Assembly (NCBI GenBank): GCA_004555765.1
Contig: SFHG01000067.1
Span: forward strand, 1-13,554
Direction: 5' to 3'
Source: Bacteroidales bacterium
GTDB taxonomy: Bacteria; Bacteroidota; Bacteroidia; Bacteroidales; Porphyromonadaceae
Length of the DNA stretch: 13,554 nucleotides
The notes under the pieces were generated by a model. It searched no databases, had not been told where the DNA came from, and worked only from the letters and a program-made list of their open reading frames with translations. Positions 7,178-13,554 of this stretch are shown one piece after another (the stretch's first letter is position 1; each line of letters starts with the position of its first letter). The translations under genes were made by a program, and so were the position numbers.

Positions 7178-8358
7178 ATGATACAGTCTCCCAAAAAATT
7201 CCTGATCGGTGTGGCGTTTGCCGCTGTACTCTTCGCGGGAAGTGCCCTTGCACAAGACGAAAAAAAAGAAAGCTACAAATTTACGCCTGTAAAAGTCCTT
7301 GAGATCTCTCCGGTTCAAGACCAAGCTTCGACCGGGACTTGCTGGTCTTTTAGCGGCACAGGCTTCTTGGACAGCGAAGTCTACCGCCTCACGGGCAAAC
7401 GGGTACTCCTCTCCCCACTGTACAGCGTCGCACAGGGGTACAAAGACAAGGCGCGTGCCTATGTCCGCTACCAAGGCAACAACAATTTCGGTCAAGGCGG
7501 CTCTTTTTATGACGTGATCTATGTACTCAAAAACTACGGTGTCGTTCCTTTTGAAGAGTACACAGGTCTCGTTAATGGCGATAAACGCTACAACCACAAT
7601 GAGCTCGAAGCTTTGGCCAAAGGCTACGTCGACAACGTGGTTAAGGAGATGATGAAAGCCAACCACCGTTCTCCCTCTATTTGGGAAAGGTGCCTGAGAC
7701 ATTCAAGTTTGACGGCAAAGAGTTTACCCCGGCTTCTTTTGCGAAGTACCTCAAACTCGATGCCGACAACTACGTTTCCATCACGTCCTTCTCACATCAC
7801 TCCTTCTACAAACCTTTTGTCCTTGAAATACCGGACAACTGGCGCCACAGCGAGTCCTATAACCTTCCCATTGATGAATTTATGGATGTGATCGACAACG
7901 CCATCGCGACCGGATACACCGTGGCATGGGGTACCGACGTGAGTGAACCGGGATTCTCGAGAAACGGTTTTGCCGTTCTCCCCGATGCCGAAGCTGCAGC
8001 CTCCACGCGTGGCTCCGATATGGAAAAATGGGTAGGCGGTTCGGCGATTGACCGCAGGATGCTCCTTGGAAAACTGATCAATGACCCCAAAGCTCCGGAA
8101 ATCAATGTGACCCAGGAGTATCGTCAGCAAGGATTTGATGACCTTTCCACGACCGACGACCACGGTATGCTCATTTACGGGACTGCCAAAGATCAAAACG
8201 GCAAGCCTTTTTATATGGTGAAGAACTCTTGGGGTACTTCCACAGGTTATGACGGCATCTGGTATGTCTCCAAGCCTTTTGTGGCCGGTAAGACGATTTC
8301 CATTACCGTGCATAAGGATGCTATCCCAAAGGCGCTTCGTGCCAAACTCGGCATCTGA
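7178..8358 (+). pseudogene. Secreted papain-like (C1) aminopeptidase, interrupted by a frameshift
   Basis: This encodes a C1-family cysteine peptidase of the PepC/bleomycin-hydrolase type, in two reading frames. The first frame (ATG 7178) gives a signal peptide (MIQSPKK, hydrophobic core, likely cleavage after ALA at residue 25) and the catalytic Cys55 in QASTGTCWSFS. It stays homologous through NNFGQGGSFYDVIYVLKNYG to about residue 166. It then reads unrelated sequence (WERCLRHSSL...) and stops at 7889-7891. The family sequence resumes in the -1 frame with YLGKVPETF at 7678 and runs to the TGA at 8356-8358. That half carries the catalytic His in DDHGM (8161-8163) and Asn in KNSWG (8224-8226). 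The second frame has a stop at 7642-7644, so the switch lies between 7645 and about 7678. Homologues as I remember them have about a dozen more residues after an SPxW motif here, so a small deletion is likelier than a single-base sequencing error. An active enzyme is not expected as read. Confidence 0.87.
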
Positions 8359-8384
8359 TTGAGATTTTCTCTTGAACGTTTGGT

Positions 8385-8427
8385 CACCTCCGGACAGCGG
8401 CTCTCCAAGAGACCTTGTCCGGGGGTG
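8385..8427 (+). terminator. Long hairpin after the peptidase gene, probable terminator
   Basis: CACCTCCGGACA at 8385-8396 pairs with TGTCCGGGGGTG at 8416-8427 (12 pairs, one G-T wobble). The loop region holds a smaller CTCT/AGAG stem (8401-8404 with 8408-8411). It begins 27 bases after the peptidase stop. The following CTTTAT is only a weak T-tract, so termination strength is uncertain. Confidence 0.5.
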
Positions 8428-8489
8428 CTTTATACCCGGAGCTCAGCCTCTCCTGTCTTTGCAGTGTGGCGGCACCTTCTCACGTTTGT

Positions 8490-8525
8490 CCGGTACCTCA
8501 ATCGGGAGGCAAAATCTTGGTACGG
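8490..8525. repeat. Inverted repeat in the convergent gap
   Basis: CCGGTACC at 8490-8497 pairs with GGTACGG at 8519-8525, with one bulged G. It lies between the two stronger hairpins of the peptidase/mfd convergent gap. The arms share the GGTAC core with the palindromic repeat family, which may mean a decayed copy or chance. Confidence 0.3.
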
Positions 8526-8563
8526 CCAAAACAATCTCGGGATACGGGTCGGAAAAGGGAAAA

Positions 8564-8599
8564 GGTACAGGCGTAGGAAAAGGTTTCGGTCTGTACCCC
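8564..8599 (-). terminator. Palindromic repeat copy D, placed as the mfd terminator
   Basis: GGTACAG at 8564-8570 pairs with CTGTACC at 8591-8597. Read on the - strand the hairpin begins 16 bases after the mfd stop and is followed by a T-rich tract (TTTTCCCTTTTCC, 8563 down to 8551), which fits a terminator for mfd. Bases 8584-8598 are the exact reverse complement of the 15-base left arm of copy A. The other arm is degenerate. Three GGAAAAGG copies (8551, 8558, 8576) lie in the same stretch. Confidence 0.55.
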
Positions 8600-8614
8600 G
8601 GTTTCCCGGGCGCT

Positions 8615-11600
8615 TCAATAGGAGAGACCGGAGAGACGGGAGAGCAGCGTAAGGGCATCAGTGAGAGAGGAGATGCCCTTAATCGTGATGGAGCGTCCGG
8701 AGTGTTCTTCTTTGAAAGAGACACGTGCCACGATGTCGGGCGCGACGGCACCGGTCATCAGATTGCCGAATACTTTGCTCTTGTAGTAGCCGCTATTAAG
8801 GTCGGAGACGAGTTGGAGCGTGAGGGTGTTTCTTTTCAGCAGTATGCGCTCGATGCCCGCCCTTTTGCCCAAAAGTCGGAGACGCATCACGTTGAGAAGT
8901 TCGACAGCTTCAAGGGGCGGGTTGCCGAAGCGGTTGATAAGTCGTCCTTCGTAGCTCTTGAGCTCCGCCGTGTTCTCGAGCCCGTCCAGTTCCTTATACA
9001 GATTGATGCGTTCGTCGTCTCCGGGAACGTATGAGGGCGGGAAGAATGCGGGAAGATCGGTGTCAAGGACAGTCTCGTAGACATAAAAACGGCGACCGGT
9101 CTTGGGCGTGGTGTCGGTCTCTTTGTCCTCCTCCTCAAAGAGGTCTGCAAATTCGTCGTTTTTGAGCTCCATCACGGCTTCTTCGAGTATGCGTTTGTAG
9201 GTCTCGTAACCGAGGTCGGCGATGAAGCCGCTCTGCTCCGCGCCGAGAAGGTTCCCGGCACCTCTGATGTCGAGATCCTGCATCGCGATCTGTATGCCGC
9301 TGCCGAGATCGGAGAAAGTGGTGATGCTCTCCAGTCGGCGTTTGGCATTTGGAGTGAGGAGGTGAAGGCTCGGTGTGAGGAGGATGCAGTAGGCTTTTTG
9401 GGTGCCGCGCCCTACACGCCCGCGAAGCTGGTGGAGGTCGGAGAGTCCAAAGCGCTGGGCATCGTTTATGATGATGGTGTTGGCGTTTGGGACATCGATG
9501 CCGTTCTCTACGATGGAGGTGGCAAGGAGAACGTCGAAGTCGTGGTTGATGAAGCCGAGGAGGATTTCTTCGATCTCTTTTGCGGGGAGACGTCCGTGGG
9601 CTATGCCGATGCGTACACCGGGTACTGCCGCACGGATGTCTCGGGCGATGTCTTCGATGTTGTGAATGCGGTTGTGGATGAAAAATACCTGTCCTTCGCG
9701 GGCGAGCTCTGCACCGATGGCTTCGGCGATGACTTCCGGGGAGTACGTCGCTCTCTCGGTGCGTATCGGGTGCCGGTTGGGCGGAGGGGTGAGAATGTTG
9801 GAGAGATCGCGTGCGCCGAGGAGCGAGAATTGGAGTGTACGCGGTATTGGGGTGGCCGACATCGTGAGCGTGTCGATGTGGGCGCGTGTACTCCTTAGCT
9901 TCTCCTTTACACTTACGCCGAACTTCTGCTCTTCGTCGATGATGAGCAACCCAAGGTCTTTGTACTTGACGTTTTTGCCGGTCAGAAGGTGGGTGCCGAT
10001 GATGATGTCTGTCTTTCCCGAGGAGAGATCCGAGAGGATCTCTTTTTTCTCTTTGGGACTTTTGGACTGCGTGAGGTAGGCGACGGTCGCGGGAAAGCCG
10101 GACAGGCGCTTGGAAAAGGTGCGGTAATGCTGGTAGGCGAGTACCGTGGTGGGTACCATAACGGCTACCTGCTTGGAGTCGCTGACGGCCTTGAAGGCGG
10201 CACGGATGGCGACCTCGGTCTTTCCGAAGCCCACGTCCCCGCAAATCAGACGATCCATAGGGATCGGGCGCTCCATATCTCTCTTGACGTCTTGGGTGGC
10301 TTTCTCCTGGTCCGGTGTGTCTTCATATTGGAAGCTCGACTCGAGTTCCTTCTGTAAATAAGTGTCGGGACTGAAGGCGAAACCTTTCTCTTGGAGCCTT
10401 TTGGCGTAGAGCTTGATGAGGTCTCGGGCGATGTCTTTGACCTTCTTTTTGGTTCGTTCCTTCACTTTCTCCCAGGCACCGCTGCCGAGCTTGGAGAGAC
10501 GGGGTGGTTCGTCGTTATCCTTGCTCTTGTATTTGGAGATGTGGTTGAGCGAATGGATGGAGACATAGATACTGTCCCCGTCCTTGTAATTCAGTCGGAC
10601 GACCTCCTGCGGCATTCCGTTCTTCTCTATGGTAAAGAGACCTCCGAAGGTGCCGATCCCGTGGTTCACGTGGACGATATAGTCCCCGTACTCGAAGCTC
10701 TTGAGCTCTTTGAGTGTAAGGGCGGCACTTTTGCTTCGGATACGGTCGCTCTTGAGCTTATAGCTGTGGAAGCGCTCGAAGATGGTGTGGTCGGAGAAGA
10801 GTGCGACTCTCATCTCACTGTCGATGAAGCCACCGTGAAGGGTAGGGCTTATGGGGGTGAAATGGGTCTTCTCGGACTGCTCGGACAGAATGCTCTCAAG
10901 GCGCTTGATTTGGCTCTCCTGGTTGCTCATAATGCCGACCTCATAGCCCTCTGACCGGTATTCCGAGATGGTGTGTGAGAGGAGATCGAACTGCTTGTGA
11001 AAAAGCGGCTCCGGTTTCTCTAAGAAGTCGACTTCGGTCCAGACTTTGTCGAGATCCATCGGGACGTTTTCCGCCAAGATGTGGAAGCCCTCCAAGTCCT
11101 TCATCAGTAAGTCCGGTCGGATCAGTCGCGCCTGCATCTCGCCGAGGGTTCGGAACTCATTATCCTCCGGATGCACAGGCTGGAGCGTGTAGGTCTCCGA
11201 GAGATCACCGCCGAGGTAGTCCCATCCTCCGATGTACACGCGGGTGTCTTTGGGCAAAAGGGAGAGCAGGGAGTCGAGGCTTCCGGTAGCACTTGTGGAG
11301 AGGTCGGCCAGGATGGTCACCGAGTCCTGTGTGCCGGCCGAGAGCTGTGTCTCGGGATCAAACGGACGTATCGTCTCGAGGTCGTCACCGAAGAAGTCGA
11401 GTCGTATGGGGCGGTCGTAAGCGTATGAGAAAATGTCAAAGAGGCTGCCGCGGACGGCAAACTGTCCCGGGGCATAGACATAATCCACTTCCTCAAATCC
11501 CAGATCCCAGAGCTTCTCGCGAAATTCTTTCCTCAGAATCGTGTCGCCGACTTTCAATTCCATTCGCTTCTCGGCATAATCTACTCCTTTCGGGAGCCCT

Positions 11601-11989
11601 TCAAGGAGCGCGGCGGGGTAGGTGACGATCACTTTCGGAAGCCTGTCCTTATCTCCTATCAGACGCTCGACGACTTCGCTTCGGAGTACCTCATTGGCAC
11701 CGTCTTTCTGCCCGAAACGGATGCCTCTGCGGTAAAGGGAAGGGAAAAAGAGAAGGTCGGAGTCCCCGCCTTTGACCGCCGATAGATCCCCGAAGAGGTA
11801 CCCCGCTTCTTCCTCGTCCTTAGAGATGCAGAGGACGGGGTGACGGAGCCGGTCGAGCAAAAACGCGATGGCAGAACCTTGAAGTCCCGAGAGACGGATC
11901 TTCTTGGCATTCAGTTTGGAGCTCAGCGTCCTGAAACTCTCTTTTTCTCCAAAAAGTTTGCTTAGCGCTTGTAAAGATGAGGGTGCCAA
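8615..11989 (-). CDS. mfd: Transcription-repair coupling factor Mfd
   Basis: Mfd pushes stalled RNA polymerase off damaged DNA and recruits UvrA for nucleotide excision repair. The protein has 1124 residues, near the usual 1100-1150. The N-terminal 400 residues are the UvrB-like module (SLSGLxGSA-type segment, then YFPSLYRR-like and GQFAVRGSLFDIF motifs). The CarD-like RNA polymerase interaction domain starts near residue 428 (YGDYIVHVNHGIGTFGGL). The superfamily 2 translocase has Walker A GDVGFGKTE (584-592), DEEQ box IIDEEQKFG (Asp685), motif III SATPIPRTL and motif VI QLRGRVGRG near 854. The C-terminal autoinhibitory domain follows to LSRLSGLSY. The start appears to be TTG at 11989-11987: the frame has a stop at 12025-12023 and no ATG or GTG between, and no Met occurs until about residue 140, well inside the conserved region. 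It converges on the peptidase gene. Confidence 0.97.
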   Translation of the reverse strand: MAPSSLQALSKLFGEKESFRTLSSKLNAKKIRLSGLQGSAIAFLLDRLRHPVLCISKDEEEAGYLFGDLSAVKGGDSDLLFFPSLYRRGIRFGQKDGANEVLRSEVVERLIGDKDRLPKVIVTYPAALLEGLPKGVDYAEKRMELKVGDTILRKEFREKLWDLGFEEVDYVYAPGQFAVRGSLFDIFSYAYDRPIRLDFFGDDLETIRPFDPETQLSAGTQDSVTILADLSTSATGSLDSLLSLLPKDTRVYIGGWDYLGGDLSETYTLQPVHPEDNEFRTLGEMQARLIRPDLLMKDLEGFHILAENVPMDLDKVWTEVDFLEKPEPLFHKQFDLLSHTISEYRSEGYEVGIMSNQESQIKRLESILSEQSEKTHFTPISPTLHGGFIDSEMRVALFSDHTIFERFHSYKLKSDRIRSKSAALTLKELKSFEYGDYIVHVNHGIGTFGGLFTIEKNGMPQEVVRLNYKDGDSIYVSIHSLNHISKYKSKDNDEPPRLSKLGSGAWEKVKERTKKKVKDIARDLIKLYAKRLQEKGFAFSPDTYLQKELESSFQYEDTPDQEKATQDVKRDMERPIPMDRLICGDVGFGKTEVAIRAAFKAVSDSKQVAVMVPTTVLAYQHYRTFSKRLSGFPATVAYLTQSKSPKEKKEILSDLSSGKTDIIIGTHLLTGKNVKYKDLGLLIIDEEQKFGVSVKEKLRSTRAHIDTLTMSATPIPRTLQFSLLGARDLSNILTPPPNRHPIRTERATYSPEVIAEAIGAELAREGQVFFIHNRIHNIEDIARDIRAAVPGVRIGIAHGRLPAKEIEEILLGFINHDFDVLLATSIVENGIDVPNANTIIINDAQRFGLSDLHQLRGRVGRGTQKAYCILLTPSLHLLTPNAKRRLESITTFSDLGSGIQIAMQDLDIRGAGNLLGAEQSGFIADLGYETYKRILEEAVMELKNDEFADLFEEEDKETDTTPKTGRRFYVYETVLDTDLPAFFPPSYVPGDDERINLYKELDGLENTAELKSYEGRLINRFGNPPLEAVELLNVMRLRLLGKRAGIERILLKRNTLTLQLVSDLNSGYYKSKVFGNLMTGAVAPDIVARVSFKEEHSGRSITIKGISSLTDALTLLSRLSGLSY

Positions 11990-12027
11990 TGCTCTTGGAT
12001 ATGCTCTATGGGTGAAACTTTCTTATG

Positions 12028-12060
12028 GGGTACAGACCAAAAAAACTTTTTTGGTCCGAG
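12028..12060. repeat. Palindromic intergenic repeat, copy B, in the mfd leader
   Basis: GGGTACAGACC, seven A, C, six T, then GGTCCGAG. CAGACCAAAA at 12033-12042 pairs with TTTTGGTCCG at 12049-12058, with one A-C mismatch. It aligns with copy A without gaps up to the GGTC arm, and shares 12 bases (GGGGTACAGACC) with the reverse complement of copy D. It lies about 40 bases upstream of the mfd start codon, in the expected 5' leader, so it could affect mfd expression. Confidence 0.7.
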
Positions 12061-12099
12061 TGAGGTCTGCATCTGGTACGGGCTGAAGACGACGCGAGA

Positions 12100-12120
12100 T
12101 ACAGACCAAAATTTTTGATG
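12100..12120. repeat. Palindromic repeat, partial copy C
   Basis: TACAGACCAAAA at 12100-12111 repeats exactly the 12 bases at 12031-12042 of copy B and is followed by a T-run (12112-12116). The right arm (GATG in place of GGTCTG) is lost. An isolated GGTCTG half-arm also lies between copies B and C at 12064-12069. Confidence 0.5.
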
Positions 12121-12141
12121 CCACACAGGGACAATAGCCGA

Positions 12142-12179
12142 AAACACTTGGTGCAAAGGAAACTTTACTCCAAGTGTTT
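12142..12179 (-). terminator. Inverted repeat downstream of yebC, probable terminator
   Basis: AAACACTTGG at 12142-12151 is the exact reverse complement of CCAAGTGTTT at 12170-12179. Inside is a second 4-pair stem (AAAG 12155-12158 with CTTT 12163-12166); on the + strand its loop is GAAA. On the - strand the hairpin lies about 70 bases after the yebC stop and runs into GTGTTTTCGG, a short T-tract. It probably ends the pheT-yebC transcript, though the T-tract is weak. Confidence 0.5.
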
Positions 12180-12249
12180 GGGACAGATGTCCTATGACTG
12201 AGGTCTTAAGCGAAGTCGAACCGGTCAAGTCGAGTGAGAAAAGGACTTT

Positions 12250-12981
12250 TTACTCTTCTTCTTCGTCTTCTTCGGCCATATTGGTGAAGACGTTCTGGAC
12301 GTCTTCGTCTTCTTCGATCTTTTCGACGAGTTTATTGACCTCTTCGCGCTGCTCGGGCGTTACCTCTTTCGTGTCTTTGGGAAAACGCTCGAACTCCGCC
12401 GAATTGATCTCGAAGCCCATCTCTTCGAGGTGCTTCTGGATGTCTCCGTTGGACGTGAATTCGCCCGTAATGATGAGTTCGTCCTCTTCTTCCTCCACCT
12501 CGTCTACGCCGTAGTCGATGAGCTCGAGGAGCAGCTCGTCATTGTCGATGCCTTCTTTCTTGACGACGTGGAAGACGGCTTTGTGGTCGAAGAGAAATTC
12601 GAGACTGCCCGTGGTGCCGAGAGAGCCCCCAAACTTATTGAAATAACTGCGGACGTTGGCCACGGTGCGGGTCGTGTTGTCGGTCGCGGTCTCCACGAAG
12701 ATGGCGATGCCGTAGGGGCCGTAGCCTTCGTAATTCATCTCCTTATAGTCGGACTGATCTTTTTCAAAAGCGCGCTTGATGGCTCTTTCGATGTTGTCCT
12801 TCGGCATATTCTCTTTCTTGGCCGTCTGCATCAGGACGCGGAGACGAGGGTTAGAGTCGGGGTCAGGACCGCCGGAACGCGCAGCGATGGTGATTTCCTT
12901 CCCGATGCGGGTAAATGTCCTGGACATATTTCCCCATCTCTTGAGTTTGCGGGCTTTTCTGAATTCGAATGCTCTTCCCAT
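12250..12981 (-). CDS. yebC: YebC/PmpR (TACO1-like) family protein
   Basis: The protein has 243 residues and belongs to the YebC/DUF28 family. Members have been described both as DNA-binding regulators and, more recently, as ribosome-associated factors that aid translation through difficult stretches; which applies here is not decided by the sequence. Hallmarks are FTRIGKEITIAARSGGPDP (near residues 23-41), NPRLRVLMQTAKKENMPKDN, GYGPYGIAIFVETATDN and the GGSLGTTGSLEFLF segment. The N-terminus (MGRAFEFRKARKLKRWGNMS) is the Bacteroidetes form and differs from the MAGHSKW start of proteobacterial members. Acidic runs occur at about 170-180 and at the very C-terminus (EEDEEEE). The ATG is at 12981-12979. 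pheT ends 55 bases upstream with no visible terminator between, so the two may be co-transcribed. Confidence 0.95.
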   Translation of the reverse strand: MGRAFEFRKARKLKRWGNMSRTFTRIGKEITIAARSGGPDPDSNPRLRVLMQTAKKENMPKDNIERAIKRAFEKDQSDYKEMNYEGYGPYGIAIFVETATDNTTRTVANVRSYFNKFGGSLGTTGSLEFLFDHKAVFHVVKKEGIDNDELLLELIDYGVDEVEEEEDELIITGEFTSNGDIQKHLEEMGFEINSAEFERFPKDTKEVTPEQREEVNKLVEKIEEDEDVQNVFTNMAEEDEEEE

Positions 12982-13036
12982 TGTTTGTCGTGATGTATTT
13001 GCTTGTAAAAGTTTGTTTTCTTCCTTGTGTGTCTTG

Positions 13037-13554
13037 TTATCTTAGAGAGGCACCGAGCTGCTTGGCAAGGGTCTGCGAGATTTTCTCCATAGTCTTGTCG
13101 ATGACTTTGTCGGAGAGGGTCTTTTCGTCATCCCTAAGCGTGAAGGCTACGGCATAGCTCTTTTTGCCCTCGGGCAGATGCTTGGGGTCTTCGTAGACAT
13201 CAAAGAGGACGATGTCCCGGATGAGCTTCGGCTCTGCTTTCTTCGAGACTTCGACCACTTTGGCGAAGTCTATGTTTTTGTCCAAGAGGAGGGCGAAGTC
13301 TCTGCGGACGCTCGGGAACTTCGGTACGCCCTTTATCGTTACCGCCCGATCGAGAATTCGCTCAAGGATCGTATTCCACTCGAACTCTGCGTAATATACG
13401 GGTACGTCGAGGTCGTGCGTTTTGAGGAGCCTTTCGGACACCACGCCCCATCTGCCGAATGTCTTTCCGCCCCTAAAAGTGAGCTCAACACCCTTGTCGA
13501 AAAGGTCGTCGCTCTCGATGTATGCTTTCTGTATCTCCCCGTCCGAGATGCCCA
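13037..13554 (-). CDS. pheT: Phenylalanine-tRNA ligase beta subunit, C-terminal part, truncated by the window edge
   Basis: PheT and PheS form the tetramer that charges tRNA-Phe. The - strand frame is open from the window edge to the TAA at 13039-13037, giving about 171 C-terminal residues; the rest lies beyond the window. The visible part starts in the segment before the end of the B-domains (YIESDDLFDKGVELTFRGK, then GRWGVVSERLLK and VYYAEFEW). It ends in the FDX-ACB anticodon-binding domain, with KFPSVRRDFALLLD, LFDVYED, GKKSYAVAFTLRDDEKTLSD and a final LGASLR. These match the PheT C-terminus well. A GTG at 13444 is internal to the frame and is not the start. Confidence 0.96.
   Translation of the reverse strand, partial: GISDGEIQKAYIESDDLFDKGVELTFRGGKTFGRWGVVSERLLKTHDLDVPVYYAEFEWNTILERILDRAVTIKGVPKFPSVRRDFALLLDKNIDFAKVVEVSKKAEPKLIRDIVLFDVYEDPKHLPEGKKSYAVAFTLRDDEKTLSDKVIDKTMEKISQTLAKQLGASLR

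Noticed and set aside
7660..7690. Programmed -1 frameshift as explanation for the split peptidase
   Set aside because: No slippery heptamer in the correct phase is present, and family residues seem to be missing at the junction, so mutation or assembly error is more likely.
8372..9034. Glycine-rich open frame running from the convergent gap into the antisense of mfd
   Set aside because: The Gly-rich part (about 8490-8640) briefly looks like a repeat protein, but the frame starts at TTG, continues as mfd antisense, and the purine-rich DNA explains the composition.
9135..10244. 369-codon open frame inside mfd in another frame of the same strand
   Set aside because: Its composition is dominated by Arg, His and Pro, typical of an out-of-frame reading, and mfd is intact across it.
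12250..12330. TCTTC repeats at the 3' end of yebC as a possible phase-variable microsatellite
   Set aside because: The units are irregular and encode the acidic tail, which is a common low-complexity feature of this family.

Overview
This is a 13.5 kb stretch of bacterial chromosome. The proteins look like those of Bacteroidales: the CarB, Mfd, YebC and DnaX variants are typical of that order, there are no clear Shine-Dalgarno sites, and a lipobox lipoprotein and a secreted C1 peptidase of a type common in Bacteroidetes are present. The fairly GC-rich coding sequence would suit a Porphyromonas-like organism. This placement rests on remembered family sequences, not a search. The content is mostly housekeeping. 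I see no phage, insertion sequence, CRISPR array, tRNA or rRNA, and no convincing new multi-gene system.

Layout. On the + strand: the 3' part of carA, then carB (carbamoyl phosphate for pyrimidines and arginine), then a small AT-rich lipoprotein gene of unknown role. A 201-base gap rich in hairpins follows, including a strong intrinsic terminator. Next come cdd (cytidine deaminase) and dnaX (clamp loader), which overlap by four bases, and then a secreted papain-like aminopeptidase gene that is broken by a frameshift. On the - strand, read from the right edge: the 3' part of pheT, then yebC, then mfd, which meets the peptidase gene tail to tail at about 8.36-8.61 kb.

How the genes relate. carAB and cdd both serve pyrimidine metabolism, but the lipoprotein gene and a terminator lie between them, so they are probably separate transcripts. 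dnaX and mfd serve replication and transcription-coupled repair. pheT and yebC serve translation.

Most worth a second look: (1) the split peptidase gene, whose catalytic Cys lies on one side of the frameshift and whose His and Asn lie on the other, with about a dozen residues apparently missing at the join; (2) a short palindromic repeat with core GGGTACAGACC(G/A)AAA, present as three or four copies, all in intergenic gaps; (3) the hairpin cluster upstream of cdd; (4) the TTG start of mfd, with a copy of the palindrome in its leader; (5) a 22-base-spaced direct repeat just upstream of the peptidase gene.
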